A DNA stretch of 53,082 bases from Streptomyces sioyaensis (GCF_004122735.1 NZ_SDIF01000043.1:1-53082); one strand, 5' to 3'. Shown: positions 25,377-34,307, counted from the first letter of the stretch. The notes: generated by a model from the letters alone, not told the origin. Translations and numbers: made by a program.

Positions 25377-28300
25377 CCGGGCCGCTGCTGCTCGGGGTGC
25401 GGCATCACGGCCCCGGATCGGCACGGGCGGTGCGCGCCGCCCTGGAGCAGTACACCCCCGCCGCGGTCCTGATCGAGGGACCGCCGGAGGCGGACGAGCT
25501 GGTACCGCTCGCCGCCCGGGAGGAGATGAGACCGCCGGTCGCGCTGCTCGCCCATGCGCAGGACGACCCCGGCCGCGCGGCGTTCTGGCCGCTGGCCGAG
25601 TTCTCCCCGGAGTGGGTGGCGCTGCGCTGGGCCCTGCAGCACGGCGTCCCCGTCCGCTTCATCGATCTGCCCGCGGCCCACTCCCTGGCGATGGGGGAGG
25701 ACGGGGAACCGGCGGAGGGAGAGCAGCCGGAAGGCGGGAAGTCCGGCGGCGAAGGGCCTGAGGGGGAGCAAGCGGAAGGGGACCGGTCCGGCGGCGAGGG
25801 CCCCGACGAGGAACCGGGCACCCAGGAGGGACCCGAGGAGGATCAGGGCACCCAGGCCGATGTGCGGGTCGATCCGGTCCGGGTGCTGGCCGAGGCGGCC
25901 GGGTACGACGATCCCGAGCGCTGGTGGGAGGACGTGGTCGAGCACCGCGGGGGCGGGGGGACCTCCCGACGGAGCGGAGCCGAGAGTGAGGGAGAGCCCG
26001 ATGCGGACGCCGCCGCCCCGTTCGCGGCGCTGGCCGAGGCGATGGGCGCGCTGCGGGAGGCCTACGGCGACGGCGGCCATGACCGTGATCCGGTGCGCGA
26101 GGCCCATATGCGGCTGCGGCTGCGTGCCGCGCGCAAGGAGTTCGGGGACAACATCGCCGTGGTGTGCGGAGCCTGGCACGTCCCGGCGCTGGCGCAGCGC
26201 ACCACCGTGGCCGCCGACCGGCAACTGCTCAAGGGCCTGCCGAAGGTGAAGGCGACGGTGACCTGGGTGCCCTGGACACACCGGCGGCTGTCCCGGCACA
26301 GCGGTTACGGTGCCGGCATCGCCTCGCCCGGCTGGTACGGCCATCTCTTCAGCGCCCCCGACCGCCCCGTGGAACGCTGGCTGACCAAGGCCGCCGGGCT
26401 GCTCCGGGAGGAGGACTACGCCGTCTCGTCGGCGCACGTCATCGAGGCGGTGCGGCTCGCCGAGGGGCTGGCCACGGTGCGCGGCCGCCCGCTGGCCGGG
26501 CTGACGGAGCTGGACGACGCGATCCGGGCCGTCATGGGCGACGGCTCCGACGCCCCGTCCACGCTGATCCACGACCGGCTGGTGGTCGGTGAGGCGCTGG
26601 GCGAGGTCCCGGAGGACGCCCCCGCGGTGCCGCTGCAACGGGACATCGCCCGCACCCGGCGCACGCTCCGGCTCACACCGGAGGCCCGGGAACGGGAGCT
26701 GGAGCTGGATCTGCGCAAGGAGACCGACGCCGCGCGCAGCCGCCTGCTGCACCGGCTGCGGCTGCTCGGCATCCCCTGGGGAGAGCCCGCCGACTCCCGA
26801 GGCAGCACCGGCACCTTCCGGGAGACCTGGCGGCTGCGCTGGGAGCCCGAACTCTCGGTGCGGGTCGCGGAGGCCGGCATCTGGGGCACGACGGTGCTCT
26901 CGGCCGCCACCGCCAAGGCGGTTGCCGAGGCGTCAGGGGCGCCAAGGGCCTCCGGGGCCTCCGGGGCGGGCACGCTCGCCGGGGTGACGGCGCTCGCCGA
27001 GCGCTGTCTGCTCGCCGGACTCCCCGACGCCCTCCCGGTGGTGATGCAGGCACTGTCCGACCGCGCGGCGCTCGACGCGGACGTGGGCCATCTCGCCCAG
27101 GCGCTGCCCGCCCTCGTCCGGTCCGTGCGCTACGGCGATGTCCGCGGCACGCAATCCGCGGCGCTCCGTGAGGTCGCCATGGGCCTGGCCGAACGGGTCT
27201 TCGTCGGACTGCCGCCGGCCTGCGCGGGCCTGGACGCCGACGGCGCCGCCGCCATGCGCGGCCATCTCGACGCCACCCATCAGGCCGTCGGCCTCCTCGG
27301 CCGGCCGGAGTCCGGAGAGCAGCCGGCCCCCAAGAGCCTGCGGGCGCGGTGGGCCGCGGTACTGCACACGGTGAGCGAACGGGACGCCGTACCGGGGCTG
27401 ATCCGCGGCCGAGCGGTCAGACTCCTGCTGGACGACGGCGAGTTGGGGGAGGAAGGAGCCGAGCGGCTGATGGGGCTCGCCCTCTCGCCGGGCTCCCCGC
27501 CCGTCGATGCCGCCGGATGGGTCGAGGGCTTCGTCGGCGGCGGGGACGGCGGCATGCTGCTGGTCCACGACGAACGGCTGCTCGCGCTGGTCGACGGCTG
27601 GCTGACCGGGGTGCCGGACGCGGCGTTCACGGACGTGCTGCCGCTGCTGCGCAGAACCTTCGCCGAGTACGAGGCAGGAGTGCGGCGCACCCTCGGCGAG
27701 CTGATCCGCCGCGGCCCCATGGCAACGCCCCGCCGGCCGCCCGGCGACGCCCCGGACGCCGCCGCGCCCGGCTTCGGCCCCGGCCTGGACCGCGACCGCG
27801 CCGCCGCCGTACTCCCCACACTGCGCCTGCTCCTGGGAATCGAACAGCAGGGCTTCGACAGCGAGCCGAGCGGGCCGGAAGGGCATACCGGACCGGCAGG
27901 GCCGGCTGGTCCGGCCGAGCCAACGGTTCCGGCCGAGCCGATCGGCCCGACCGGAGCGACTGGTCCGGCCGAGCCGACTCAAGCGATTGCATCAGCGACC
28001 GCATCGGCTCAAGCGATTGCATCAGCGACCGCATCGGCTCAAGCCACCGTCTCCGAGGACGAACGGCTGCGTCGCTGGCGGCTGGTGCTCGGTGGGGGTG
28101 GCGCGGACGGTACGGGGTGCGAGTTGCGGGGGCGGGACGCGGCGATGGACGGGGCGCTGGCCTCGCTCTACGGCAGGAAGAGCGGCAACGGCGGCAAGAG
28201 GGCCGGCGGCGGCAGCCGTTCGGCGGGACTCGGGGCCTCGGCGCCCGGAGTGGCGCGCTGGCTCGGCGACATCCGTACGTACTTCCCCTCCTCCGTGGTG

Positions 28301-29215
28301 CAGGTGATGCAGCGGGACGCCATCGACCGGCTGGGGCTGTCCGCGCTGCTGCTGGAGCCGGAGATGCTGGAGGCCGTCGAAGCGGACGTCCACCTGGTGG
28401 GGACCCTGCTCTCGCTCAACCGGCTGATGCCGGAGACGGCCAAGGACTCCGCACGCGCCGTCGTCCGCAAGGTCGTCGAAGAGCTGGAGAAGAAGCTGGC
28501 GAACCGCACCCGCGCCGCGCTCACCGGTGCGCTGGACCGCTCCGCGCGGATCAGCCGGCCGCGCCACCGCGACATCGACTGGGACCGCACGATCCGGGCG
28601 AACCTCAAGAACTACCTCCCCGAGTACCGCACGGTCGTCCCCGAGCGGCTGATCGGCTACGGCCGCGCCGCGCAGTCGGTGAAGAAGGAAGTGGTGCTCT
28701 GCATCGACCAGTCCGGTTCGATGGCCGCCTCGGTCGTCTACGCCTCGGTGTTCGGCGCGGTGCTGGCCTCCATGCGGGCCATCGACACCCGGCTGGTCGT
28801 CTTCGACACCGAGGTGGTCGATCTGACGGACCAACTCGACGACCCGGTCGACGTGCTCTTCGGCACCCAGCTGGGCGGCGGCACGGACATCAACCGCGCG
28901 CTCGCCTACTGCCAGTCCCGGATCACCCGCCCCGCCGAAACCGTCGTCGTCCTCATCAGCGACCTCTATGAGGGCGGTATCCGCGACGAGATGCTCAAGC
29001 GGGTCGCCGCGATGAAGGCGTCCGGAGTGCAGTTCGTGACCTTGCTCGCACTGTCCGACGAGGGGGCACCGGCCTACGACCGTGACCACGCGGCGGCTCT
29101 CGCGGCCCTGGATGCACCGGCGTTCGCCTGTACGCCCGATCTGTTCCCCGACGTGATGGCGGCTGCTCTGGAGAAACGACCGCTGCCCATACCGGACATG
29201 GCGGAGCAACGGTGA
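25373..29215 (+). CDS. Fused DUF5682 (TIKI/TraB-like) and VWA-domain protein
   Basis: 1280 residues in one open frame. The N-terminal half is DUF5682: LLLGVRHHGPGSARAVRAAL, VLIEGPPEADEL and VVCGAWHVPAL (near 265) recall the GxxH and GxxH-like motifs of the TIKI/TraB/EreA superfamily, so a metal-dependent hydrolase is possible. An acidic Glu/Gly linker interrupts it at about 111-160. A collagen-like Gly-Pro-Ala linker (about 836-893), with a duplicated 10-residue unit QAIASATASA, leads to the VWA half with MIDAS DQSGSMAAS near 1112, GGGTDINRAL and LISDLYEGG. From memory these halves are usually separate genes. No ATG, GTG or TTG lies in frame near the expected VWA start, so the fusion looks genuine. 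Confidence 0.88.
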   Translation: MTGPLLLGVRHHGPGSARAVRAALEQYTPAAVLIEGPPEADELVPLAAREEMRPPVALLAHAQDDPGRAAFWPLAEFSPEWVALRWALQHGVPVRFIDLPAAHSLAMGEDGEPAEGEQPEGGKSGGEGPEGEQAEGDRSGGEGPDEEPGTQEGPEEDQGTQADVRVDPVRVLAEAAGYDDPERWWEDVVEHRGGGGTSRRSGAESEGEPDADAAAPFAALAEAMGALREAYGDGGHDRDPVREAHMRLRLRAARKEFGDNIAVVCGAWHVPALAQRTTVAADRQLLKGLPKVKATVTWVPWTHRRLSRHSGYGAGIASPGWYGHLFSAPDRPVERWLTKAAGLLREEDYAVSSAHVIEAVRLAEGLATVRGRPLAGLTELDDAIRAVMGDGSDAPSTLIHDRLVVGEALGEVPEDAPAVPLQRDIARTRRTLRLTPEARERELELDLRKETDAARSRLLHRLRLLGIPWGEPADSRGSTGTFRETWRLRWEPELSVRVAEAGIWGTTVLSAATAKAVAEASGAPRASGASGAGTLAGVTALAERCLLAGLPDALPVVMQALSDRAALDADVGHLAQALPALVRSVRYGDVRGTQSAALREVAMGLAERVFVGLPPACAGLDADGAAAMRGHLDATHQAVGLLGRPESGEQPAPKSLRARWAAVLHTVSERDAVPGLIRGRAVRLLLDDGELGEEGAERLMGLALSPGSPPVDAAGWVEGFVGGGDGGMLLVHDERLLALVDGWLTGVPDAAFTDVLPLLRRTFAEYEAGVRRTLGELIRRGPMATPRRPPGDAPDAAAPGFGPGLDRDRAAAVLPTLRLLLGIEQQGFDSEPSGPEGHTGPAGPAGPAEPTVPAEPIGPTGATGPAEPTQAIASATASAQAIASATASAQATVSEDERLRRWRLVLGGGGADGTGCELRGRDAAMDGALASLYGRKSGNGGKRAGGGSRSAGLGASAPGVARWLGDIRTYFPSSVVQVMQRDAIDRLGLSALLLEPEMLEAVEADVHLVGTLLSLNRLMPETAKDSARAVVRKVVEELEKKLANRTRAALTGALDRSARISRPRHRDIDWDRTIRANLKNYLPEYRTVVPERLIGYGRAAQSVKKEVVLCIDQSGSMAASVVYASVFGAVLASMRAIDTRLVVFDTEVVDLTDQLDDPVDVLFGTQLGGGTDINRALAYCQSRITRPAETVVVLISDLYEGGIRDEMLKRVAAMKASGVQFVTLLALSDEGAPAYDRDHAAALAALDAPAFACTPDLFPDVMAAALEKRPLPIPDMAEQR
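27981..28040 (+). repeat. Exact 30-bp tandem duplication inside the DUF5682-VWA linker
   Basis: The 30-bp unit at 27981-28010 is repeated without mismatch at 28011-28040. It keeps the frame and encodes ten residues twice (QAIASATASA), just before the VWA half. An exact copy suggests a recent event. Confidence 0.95.
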
Positions 29216-29348
29216 CAGGTGGCCCAGGGGGACTTGCGTGGCACCTGGCTGCTCATGCAAGGATCAGGACATCGCTCGATCGCCCGCGACGCGCGTGACG
29301 CCGAGGCCTGAGCCCGGTTGTCCCCGTCCGTATGGGAAGGTCCCCTCC

Positions 29349-30248
29349 TTGTCCGCTGTGCTCGCCCTGCCTGCCGCCGTGCGCCTGCCGCGCACGGTGG
29401 CCGTGCGGCGTGCGCTGCTGGCCGGGCTCTTCCTGGTGGGCTTCGCCGCCCTCGGCTTCGCCTTCGGTCCCGGCGCCCATGCCGCCGACCGGGCGCGGAC
29501 AGCGGACCTGCCCGGGGTCACGGCCCCGGCCAAGGCCCCGGCCGAGGCGTCCACTCCGGACCGGGCCACCACCCGGGACGGGGCGGCGGACCAGGCGGAC
29601 CACGCGGGCCGGGCGGACGAACTCTCCGGCTCCGGAGCCGCGTTGGCGCCGCAGGGCAAGGGCTCCGAAGCCAAGCTGGCCCAGCGCGCCCACGCTGCCT
29701 CCGACGCGGTGGGCGATGCCGTACGGCCCGCCGCCGACCAGGCCGCATCGGCCACCGGCCGGGTCACCCAGCCGGTGCGCCGCGTCGTGCGGGAGATCGG
29801 GGACTCGGCCGGCGCCGCGCTGCCCGTACACCTCCCGTCCGGCGAGCACACCGGTCGCCCCGGAGACGGCGGTCCGCAGCAGCACGGCCGTACGCCGGGC
29901 GATGACCGGCCGGCCGATTCGTGCACCGGCGCACCGGCCGACGCGGGCGCAGCCCGTTCGGCTCACCTCATCGACGGCCTGGGCACGCCGGCCGCCGAGC
30001 ACTCCTCGGCCACCGTCCACGAGGAGAAGGACCCGGGCCACCACGGCCTTCCGGGGCACCTCCCGCAGGGCCCGGTGGCGCCGGCCTCGCACAGTGCGGG
30101 TGACGGCCACGGTCCCCGTGGCGGGGACCAGCACGCCGCCGATCCGGCGAACTCCCTGCGCTTCCGGCTCATTCCCGGTGGCGTCCGCACGGCCGATGGC
30201 GCTCCGACGCGTCGGCGTGCCGAAGAAATCCTCGAATTCCCGGGCTAG
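29349..30248 (+). CDS. Secreted low-complexity protein
   Basis: 299 residues from the TTG at 29349, which has GGGAAGG eight nt upstream; a GTG three codons later is possible. A signal peptide (RRALLAGLFLVGFAALGFAFGPGAHA-A) is followed by a hydrophilic Ala/Asp/Gly/His-rich chain with no cysteine pairs except one Cys, and no second TM helix. I do not recognise a domain. The middle (KLAQRAHAASDAVGDAVRPAADQA) is helical; the C-terminal half is His/Gly/Pro-rich (DPGHHGLPGHLPQG). The next gene encodes another secreted repeat-rich protein with a similar Ala/Val/Pro style, so the two may work at the cell surface together. Confidence 0.65.
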   Translation: MSAVLALPAAVRLPRTVAVRRALLAGLFLVGFAALGFAFGPGAHAADRARTADLPGVTAPAKAPAEASTPDRATTRDGAADQADHAGRADELSGSGAALAPQGKGSEAKLAQRAHAASDAVGDAVRPAADQAASATGRVTQPVRRVVREIGDSAGAALPVHLPSGEHTGRPGDGGPQQHGRTPGDDRPADSCTGAPADAGAARSAHLIDGLGTPAAEHSSATVHEEKDPGHHGLPGHLPQGPVAPASHSAGDGHGPRGGDQHAADPANSLRFRLIPGGVRTADGAPTRRRAEEILEFPG

Positions 30249-30308
30249 GGCAGACCGCTCCGCGTTTGTCACTGGACCTGCCGCGCGGGGGCGGGACAGG
30301 TCTGCCCT
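30247..30308 (+). terminator. Terminator-like long stem-loop between two secreted-protein genes
   Basis: AGGGCAGACC (30247-30256, starting at the stop codon) pairs exactly with GGTCTGCCCT (30299-30308), which is followed by TT. The loop is 42 nt and GC-rich. It could end the upstream message or attenuate read-through into the next gene. Confidence 0.5.
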
Positions 30309-30343
30309 TTCACCCCTTTTTGAATTCGAAGGACTTCACCTCC

Positions 30344-31636
30344 ATGCGCTCCAACATCCGCCGTTCCATAGTCGTTGCCGCTGCCGCCACCGGGCTGTGG
30401 GCCCTGGGCTCCGTCGCCGCCAACGCCGCCGAGCTGCCCACCGCCGGGGACCTGCCGTCCGCCGGCTCGGTGACCGACACCGCCAAGCAGCTGCCCACCG
30501 GCGAGGTGACCGGCACCGCGACGAAGGCCGCCCAGAAGGTCACCGGCACCGTTGAGCAGACGGCGGGCAAGGCCACCGGCGTCCTGGGCGGCGGTGTCTC
30601 GACCCAGGACCTGCCCTCGACGGACGGTGTGCAGAAGCTGACCCACGGCCTCGGCCTGCCGGACACCGGTGCGGTCCGCAAGACCGCCGACGTGAAGAAG
30701 GCCAAGAAGGCCGTCAAGGCCGTCAAGAAGACCGCCAAGGCCGCCGACCTGGGCAAGGCCGGTCGCCTCACCAACGGCACGCTGCCCGCCGTCCCGGCGC
30801 TGCCCGCCACGGGCATCCCGTCCGCCCAGCTCCCCGGCGGCCTGCCCAAGGGCCTGCCCGCCACCCCGGCGCTGCCCAAGGCCCCCGCGCTGCCCAAGGC
30901 GCCCGGTTCGGTCGACAACCTGCTGGCCGGTCTCGCCGGTGCGGGTGTCCGTCCCGAGCAGCTGACGAACCAGGCCAAGAGCGGTCTGGCCACCGCCCGT
31001 CCGGTCGTCGACAACGCCGCCTCCGACGTGCTGCCGCCCGTCGCCCGCCGCGCCGTTGTCAAGGTCGTCCCGGTCGCCCAGGGTGCGGTCGGCAACGCCG
31101 GTCGGCTCGCCGGTGACGCGGCCGGCCAGGCGACCCCGTTCGTGATCACGGTCGGCGGCCAGGCGCAGCTGTTCGTGCAGGGTGCGGCCGGCGACGTGGT
31201 GCCGGCTGCCAAGGGAGTCGCGGCCCACGCCGCCCCGTTCGCGCAGGGTGTGGCCGCTGACGCCACTCCGTTCGCGAAGGGTCTGGCCGCCGTTGTCGCC
31301 ACCGACGCACAGGGCACCGCCCACCAGGCCGTCGCCGGCGCGCAGGGCCTGACCCCGGTGAAGTCGCTCCCGTCGGTTCCGTCGGTTCCGTCCGTGCCGT
31401 CGGCGCCGGCCGTTCCGTCCGTGCCGTCCGTGCCCGCGGTTCCCGGCAACGTGACCGACGCCGTGGCCCTCCCGTCCGTGCCGTCCGTGCCCGCCGTCCC
31501 CGGCAACGTGACCGACGCCGTTCCGGCCGGCCTGGCCAACGCCGTCGCCGTCCCGGCCGTGCCGGCCCAGCTGTCCGACCTCACCAACGCCGCCAACATC
31601 CCGGCGCTGCCCGCCCTCCCGGTCCAGGGCATCTGA
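30344..31636 (+). CDS. Secreted Val/Pro/Ala repeat protein
   Basis: 430 residues from the ATG at 30344 (GAAGGA upstream). A clear signal peptide (RSIVVAAAATGLWALGSVAANA-A) precedes a chain with no globular pattern. It contains KKAKKAVKAVKKTAKAA (basic helix), the repeats LPKGLPATPALPKAPALPKA, amphipathic Ala/Val helices (HAAPFAQGVAADATPFAKG), then VPSVPSVPSAPAVPSVPSVPAVPGNVTDAV, in which PAVPGNVTDAV occurs twice. There is no LPXTG sorting signal or C-terminal anchor, so it should be released or wall-associated by charge. The function is unknown. It may coat or structure the cell surface, by composition only. Confidence 0.75.
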   Translation: MRSNIRRSIVVAAAATGLWALGSVAANAAELPTAGDLPSAGSVTDTAKQLPTGEVTGTATKAAQKVTGTVEQTAGKATGVLGGGVSTQDLPSTDGVQKLTHGLGLPDTGAVRKTADVKKAKKAVKAVKKTAKAADLGKAGRLTNGTLPAVPALPATGIPSAQLPGGLPKGLPATPALPKAPALPKAPGSVDNLLAGLAGAGVRPEQLTNQAKSGLATARPVVDNAASDVLPPVARRAVVKVVPVAQGAVGNAGRLAGDAAGQATPFVITVGGQAQLFVQGAAGDVVPAAKGVAAHAAPFAQGVAADATPFAKGLAAVVATDAQGTAHQAVAGAQGLTPVKSLPSVPSVPSVPSAPAVPSVPSVPAVPGNVTDAVALPSVPSVPAVPGNVTDAVPAGLANAVAVPAVPAQLSDLTNAANIPALPALPVQGI

Positions 31637-31701
31637 GGCTCGGAGCCAGTAGCACCGGTTCATCGGCTGCGGCGGCAGCCGATGCCGGAACACCCATGAA
31701 C

Positions 31702-31741
31702 AGCCGGGCGGACCTCTGTGGGGGAGGACCGCCCGGCTTTG
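31702..31741 (+). terminator. Strong intrinsic terminator
   Basis: AGCCGGGCGG pairs with CCGCCCGGCT around a 17-nt loop whose own ends (ACCTC/GAGGA) extend the stem. A TTT follows at 31739. It lies 65 nt after the secreted repeat protein. Confidence 0.8.
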
Positions 31742-31752
31742 GCGTTTCCTCA

Positions 31753-31807
31753 CCCCGGCAACAGGCCACCGGAGCCCCGGAGTTGATCCCCGGCAACAGG
31801 CCACCGG
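31753..31807. repeat. 20-bp exact direct repeat between terminator and sucC
   Basis: CCCCGGCAACAGGCCACCGG occurs at 31753-31772 and 31788-31807, a 35-bp period. The surrounding gap (31637-32183) otherwise holds the terminator, a candidate small reading frame at 31962 and a second repeat: GATCTGTGAT at 31972 and 32002. Confidence 0.85.
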
Positions 31808-31961
31808 CCCTTCACCCCGCCCCGCTCCCCCGCCCGGCCGCTCACCGGGGCCCATCTCGTCCGAAGCGAGTGCATACGGTGCGTAACGCGACGGCCCGTA
31901 GGAAGCCGGACGATCGCCGCCCATTCGCCGCCGACATGCGGAAATCTCGAGGAGGCGTAAC

Positions 31962-32003
31962 TTGGCCAAAAGATCTGTGATGGTAATCACCGCTGGAGTG
32001 TGA
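31962..32003 (+). CDS. Candidate 13-residue leader peptide upstream of sucC
   Basis: GAGGAGG sits 6 nt before a TTG that opens a 13-codon frame (MAKRSVMVITAGV if TTG is read as Met) ending with TGA at 32001-32003. The Shine-Dalgarno match is better than that of sucC itself. It ends 180 nt before sucC. The sequence GATCTGTGAT occurs inside it and again at its stop, 30 bp apart. It could be a leader peptide or only the remains of a gene start; there is no codon bias to test in so short a frame. Confidence 0.35.
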   Translation: MAKRSVMVITAGV

Positions 32004-32183
32004 TCTGTGATTTAGGGGCTCACGGCCCGCGGCGATAACCTGCCGGACGGACATGCCGCGTATCCGGACACCGTGTACGCCTCCCCTGTGACAGCGCCGT
32101 CACGTTGCCCTTCGCGGCACGCCCATCGCAGACAACGATCCGCGATCACTCGGCGATTCTGAGAAGACAAGGGACGGACGCGC

Positions 32184-33359
32184 GTGGACCTGTTCGAGTA
32201 CCAGGCGAGGGACCTCTTCGCCAAGCACGGTGTACCGGTGCTGGCCGGTGAAGTCATCGACACGCCTGAGGCAGCCCGCGAGGCGACCGAGCGGCTGGGC
32301 GGCAAGTCTGTCGTCAAGGCCCAGGTGAAGGTCGGCGGCCGTGGCAAGGCCGGCGGCGTCAAGCTGGCCGCGACCCCGGACGAGGCCGTCGCGCGCGCGA
32401 CGGACATCCTCGGCATGGACATCAAGGGCCACACGGTCCACAAGGTGATGATCGCCGAGACCGCTCCGGAGATCGCCGAGGAGTACTACGTCTCGTACCT
32501 CCTCGACCGCACCAACCGCACCTTCCTGGCCATGGCCTCCGTCGCCGGCGGCATGGACATCGAAGAGGTCGCGGAGAAGACCCCCGAGAAGCTCGCCAAG
32601 ATCCCGGTGGACGCCAACGAAGGCGTCAGCAAGGAGAAGGCCGCCGAGATCGTCGCTGCCGCGAAGTTCCCGGCCGAGGTCGCCGACCAGGTGGCCGACG
32701 TCCTGGTCACCCTGTGGAAGACCTTCATCGCCGAGGACGCGCTCCTCGTCGAGGTCAACCCGCTCGCCAAGGTCGCCAGCGGCGATGTCCTCGCCCTCGA
32801 CGGCAAGGTGTCCCTCGACGAGAACGCCGAGTTCCGCCAGCCGGACCACGAGGCGCTGGAGGACAAGGACGCAGCCAACCCGCTCGAGGCTGCGGCCAAG
32901 GCCAAGGGCCTGAACTACGTCAAGCTCGACGGCCAGGTCGGCATCATCGGCAACGGCGCGGGTCTCGTCATGAGCACCCTGGACGTCGTCGCCTACGCCG
33001 GCGAGAAGCACAACAACGTCAAGCCCGCCAACTTCCTCGACATCGGTGGCGGCGCCTCCGCCGAGGTCATGGCGAACGGCCTGGAGATCATCCTCGGCGA
33101 CCCGGACGTCAAGTCCGTCTTCGTCAACGTCTTCGGCGGCATCACCGCCTGTGACGAGGTCGCCAACGGCATCGTGCAGGCCCTGGAGCTGCTCAAGTCC
33201 AAGGGCGAGGACGTCAACAAGCCCCTGGTCGTGCGGCTCGACGGCAACAACGCGGAGCTCGGCCGCGAGATCCTGTCGAAGGCCAACCACCCGCTGGTGC
33301 AGCGCGTGGACACCATGGACGGCGCGGCCGACAAGGCCGCCGAGCTGGCTGCTAAGTAA
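32184..33359 (+). CDS. sucC: Succinyl-CoA synthetase beta subunit
   Basis: 391 residues from a GTG (GGGACGG upstream). Standard start MDLFEYQARDLFAKHGVPV, then the ATP-grasp fold (about 1-235) with KAQVKVGGRGKAGGVKLA and the metal-binding EVNPLA, and the CoA-ligase half with GIIGNGAGLVMSTLD, NFLDIGGGA and VFVNVFGGITACD. With the alpha subunit it converts succinyl-CoA, phosphate and a nucleoside diphosphate to succinate, CoA and the triphosphate in the citric acid cycle. sucD follows after 20 bp, so they form one operon. Confidence 0.97.
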   Translation: MDLFEYQARDLFAKHGVPVLAGEVIDTPEAAREATERLGGKSVVKAQVKVGGRGKAGGVKLAATPDEAVARATDILGMDIKGHTVHKVMIAETAPEIAEEYYVSYLLDRTNRTFLAMASVAGGMDIEEVAEKTPEKLAKIPVDANEGVSKEKAAEIVAAAKFPAEVADQVADVLVTLWKTFIAEDALLVEVNPLAKVASGDVLALDGKVSLDENAEFRQPDHEALEDKDAANPLEAAAKAKGLNYVKLDGQVGIIGNGAGLVMSTLDVVAYAGEKHNNVKPANFLDIGGGASAEVMANGLEIILGDPDVKSVFVNVFGGITACDEVANGIVQALELLKSKGEDVNKPLVVRLDGNNAELGREILSKANHPLVQRVDTMDGAADKAAELAAK

Positions 33360-33379
33360 AGGACGAGGACACAACAACC

Positions 33380-34264
33380 ATGGCTATCTTCCTGACCAAG
33401 GAAAGCAAGGTCATCGTCCAGGGCATGACCGGTGCCACTGGCATGAAGCACACCAAGCTGATGCTCGGTGACGGCACCAACATCGTCGGCGGTGTGAACC
33501 CCCGCAAGGCCGGCACCAGCGTCGACTTCGACGGCACCGACGTGCCCGTCTTCGGCTCGGTCGCCGAGGCGATGGAGAAGACCGGCGCCGATGTGTCCGT
33601 GCTCTTCGTGCCGCCGGCCTTCGCCAAGGCCGCCGTCGTCGAGGCGATCGACGCCGAGATCCCGCTGGCCGTCGTGATCACCGAGGGCATCGCGGTGCAC
33701 GACTCCGCCGCCTTCTGGGCGTACGCGAAGTCCAAGGGCAACAAGACCCGGATCATCGGCCCGAACTGCCCCGGCCTGATCACCCCCGGCCAGTCCAACG
33801 CCGGCATCATCCCGGGCGACATCACCAAGCCCGGCCGCATCGGTCTGGTGTCGAAGTCCGGCACGCTGACCTACCAGATGATGTACGAGCTCCGTGACAT
33901 CGGCTTCTCCTCGGCCGTCGGCATCGGTGGCGACCCGGTCATCGGCACCACGCACATCGACGCCCTCGCGGCGTTCGAGGCGGACCCCGACACCGACCTG
34001 ATCGTGATGATCGGCGAGATCGGCGGCGACGCCGAGGAGCGTGCGGCCGACTTCATCAAGGCCAACGTCTCCAAGCCGGTCGTCGGCTACGTCGCGGGCT
34101 TCACCGCGCCCGAGGGCAAGACCATGGGCCACGCCGGCGCCATCGTCTCCGGCTCCTCCGGCACCGCCCAGGCGAAGAAGGAGGCCCTGGAGGCCGCCGG
34201 CGTCAAGGTCGGCAAGACCCCGTCGGAGACCGCGCGGCTGGCCCGCGAGATCCTCGGCGGCTGA
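33380..34264 (+). CDS. sucD: Succinyl-CoA synthetase alpha subunit
   Basis: 294 residues; GAGGA lies 12 nt before the ATG. The N-terminal CoA-binding Rossmann domain has VQGMTGATGMKHTKLML and VNPRKAG. The phosphohistidine loop is GKTMGHAGAIVSG, with the active His in GHAGAI. RIGLVSKSGTLTYQ and GIGGDPVIGT are the expected family blocks. It is complete. The operon appears to end here: a very large palindrome lies 44 bp after the stop. Confidence 0.97.
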   Translation: MAIFLTKESKVIVQGMTGATGMKHTKLMLGDGTNIVGGVNPRKAGTSVDFDGTDVPVFGSVAEAMEKTGADVSVLFVPPAFAKAAVVEAIDAEIPLAVVITEGIAVHDSAAFWAYAKSKGNKTRIIGPNCPGLITPGQSNAGIIPGDITKPGRIGLVSKSGTLTYQMMYELRDIGFSSAVGIGGDPVIGTTHIDALAAFEADPDTDLIVMIGEIGGDAEERAADFIKANVSKPVVGYVAGFTAPEGKTMGHAGAIVSGSSGTAQAKKEALEAAGVKVGKTPSETARLAREILGG

Positions 34265-34307
34265 TTGCGCCACGGGACGGACGTCCTTGCGGCGTCCGTC
34301 ATCGATA

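Noticed and set aside
29253..30272. Minus-strand frame over the secreted-protein gene
   Set aside because: Arg/Gly-rich shadow without start signal; the plus strand has a signal peptide and ribosome binding site.
31696..31980. 94-codon plus-strand frame before sucC
   Set aside because: It begins inside the terminator and shows no protein-like pattern; it also overlaps the direct repeats.
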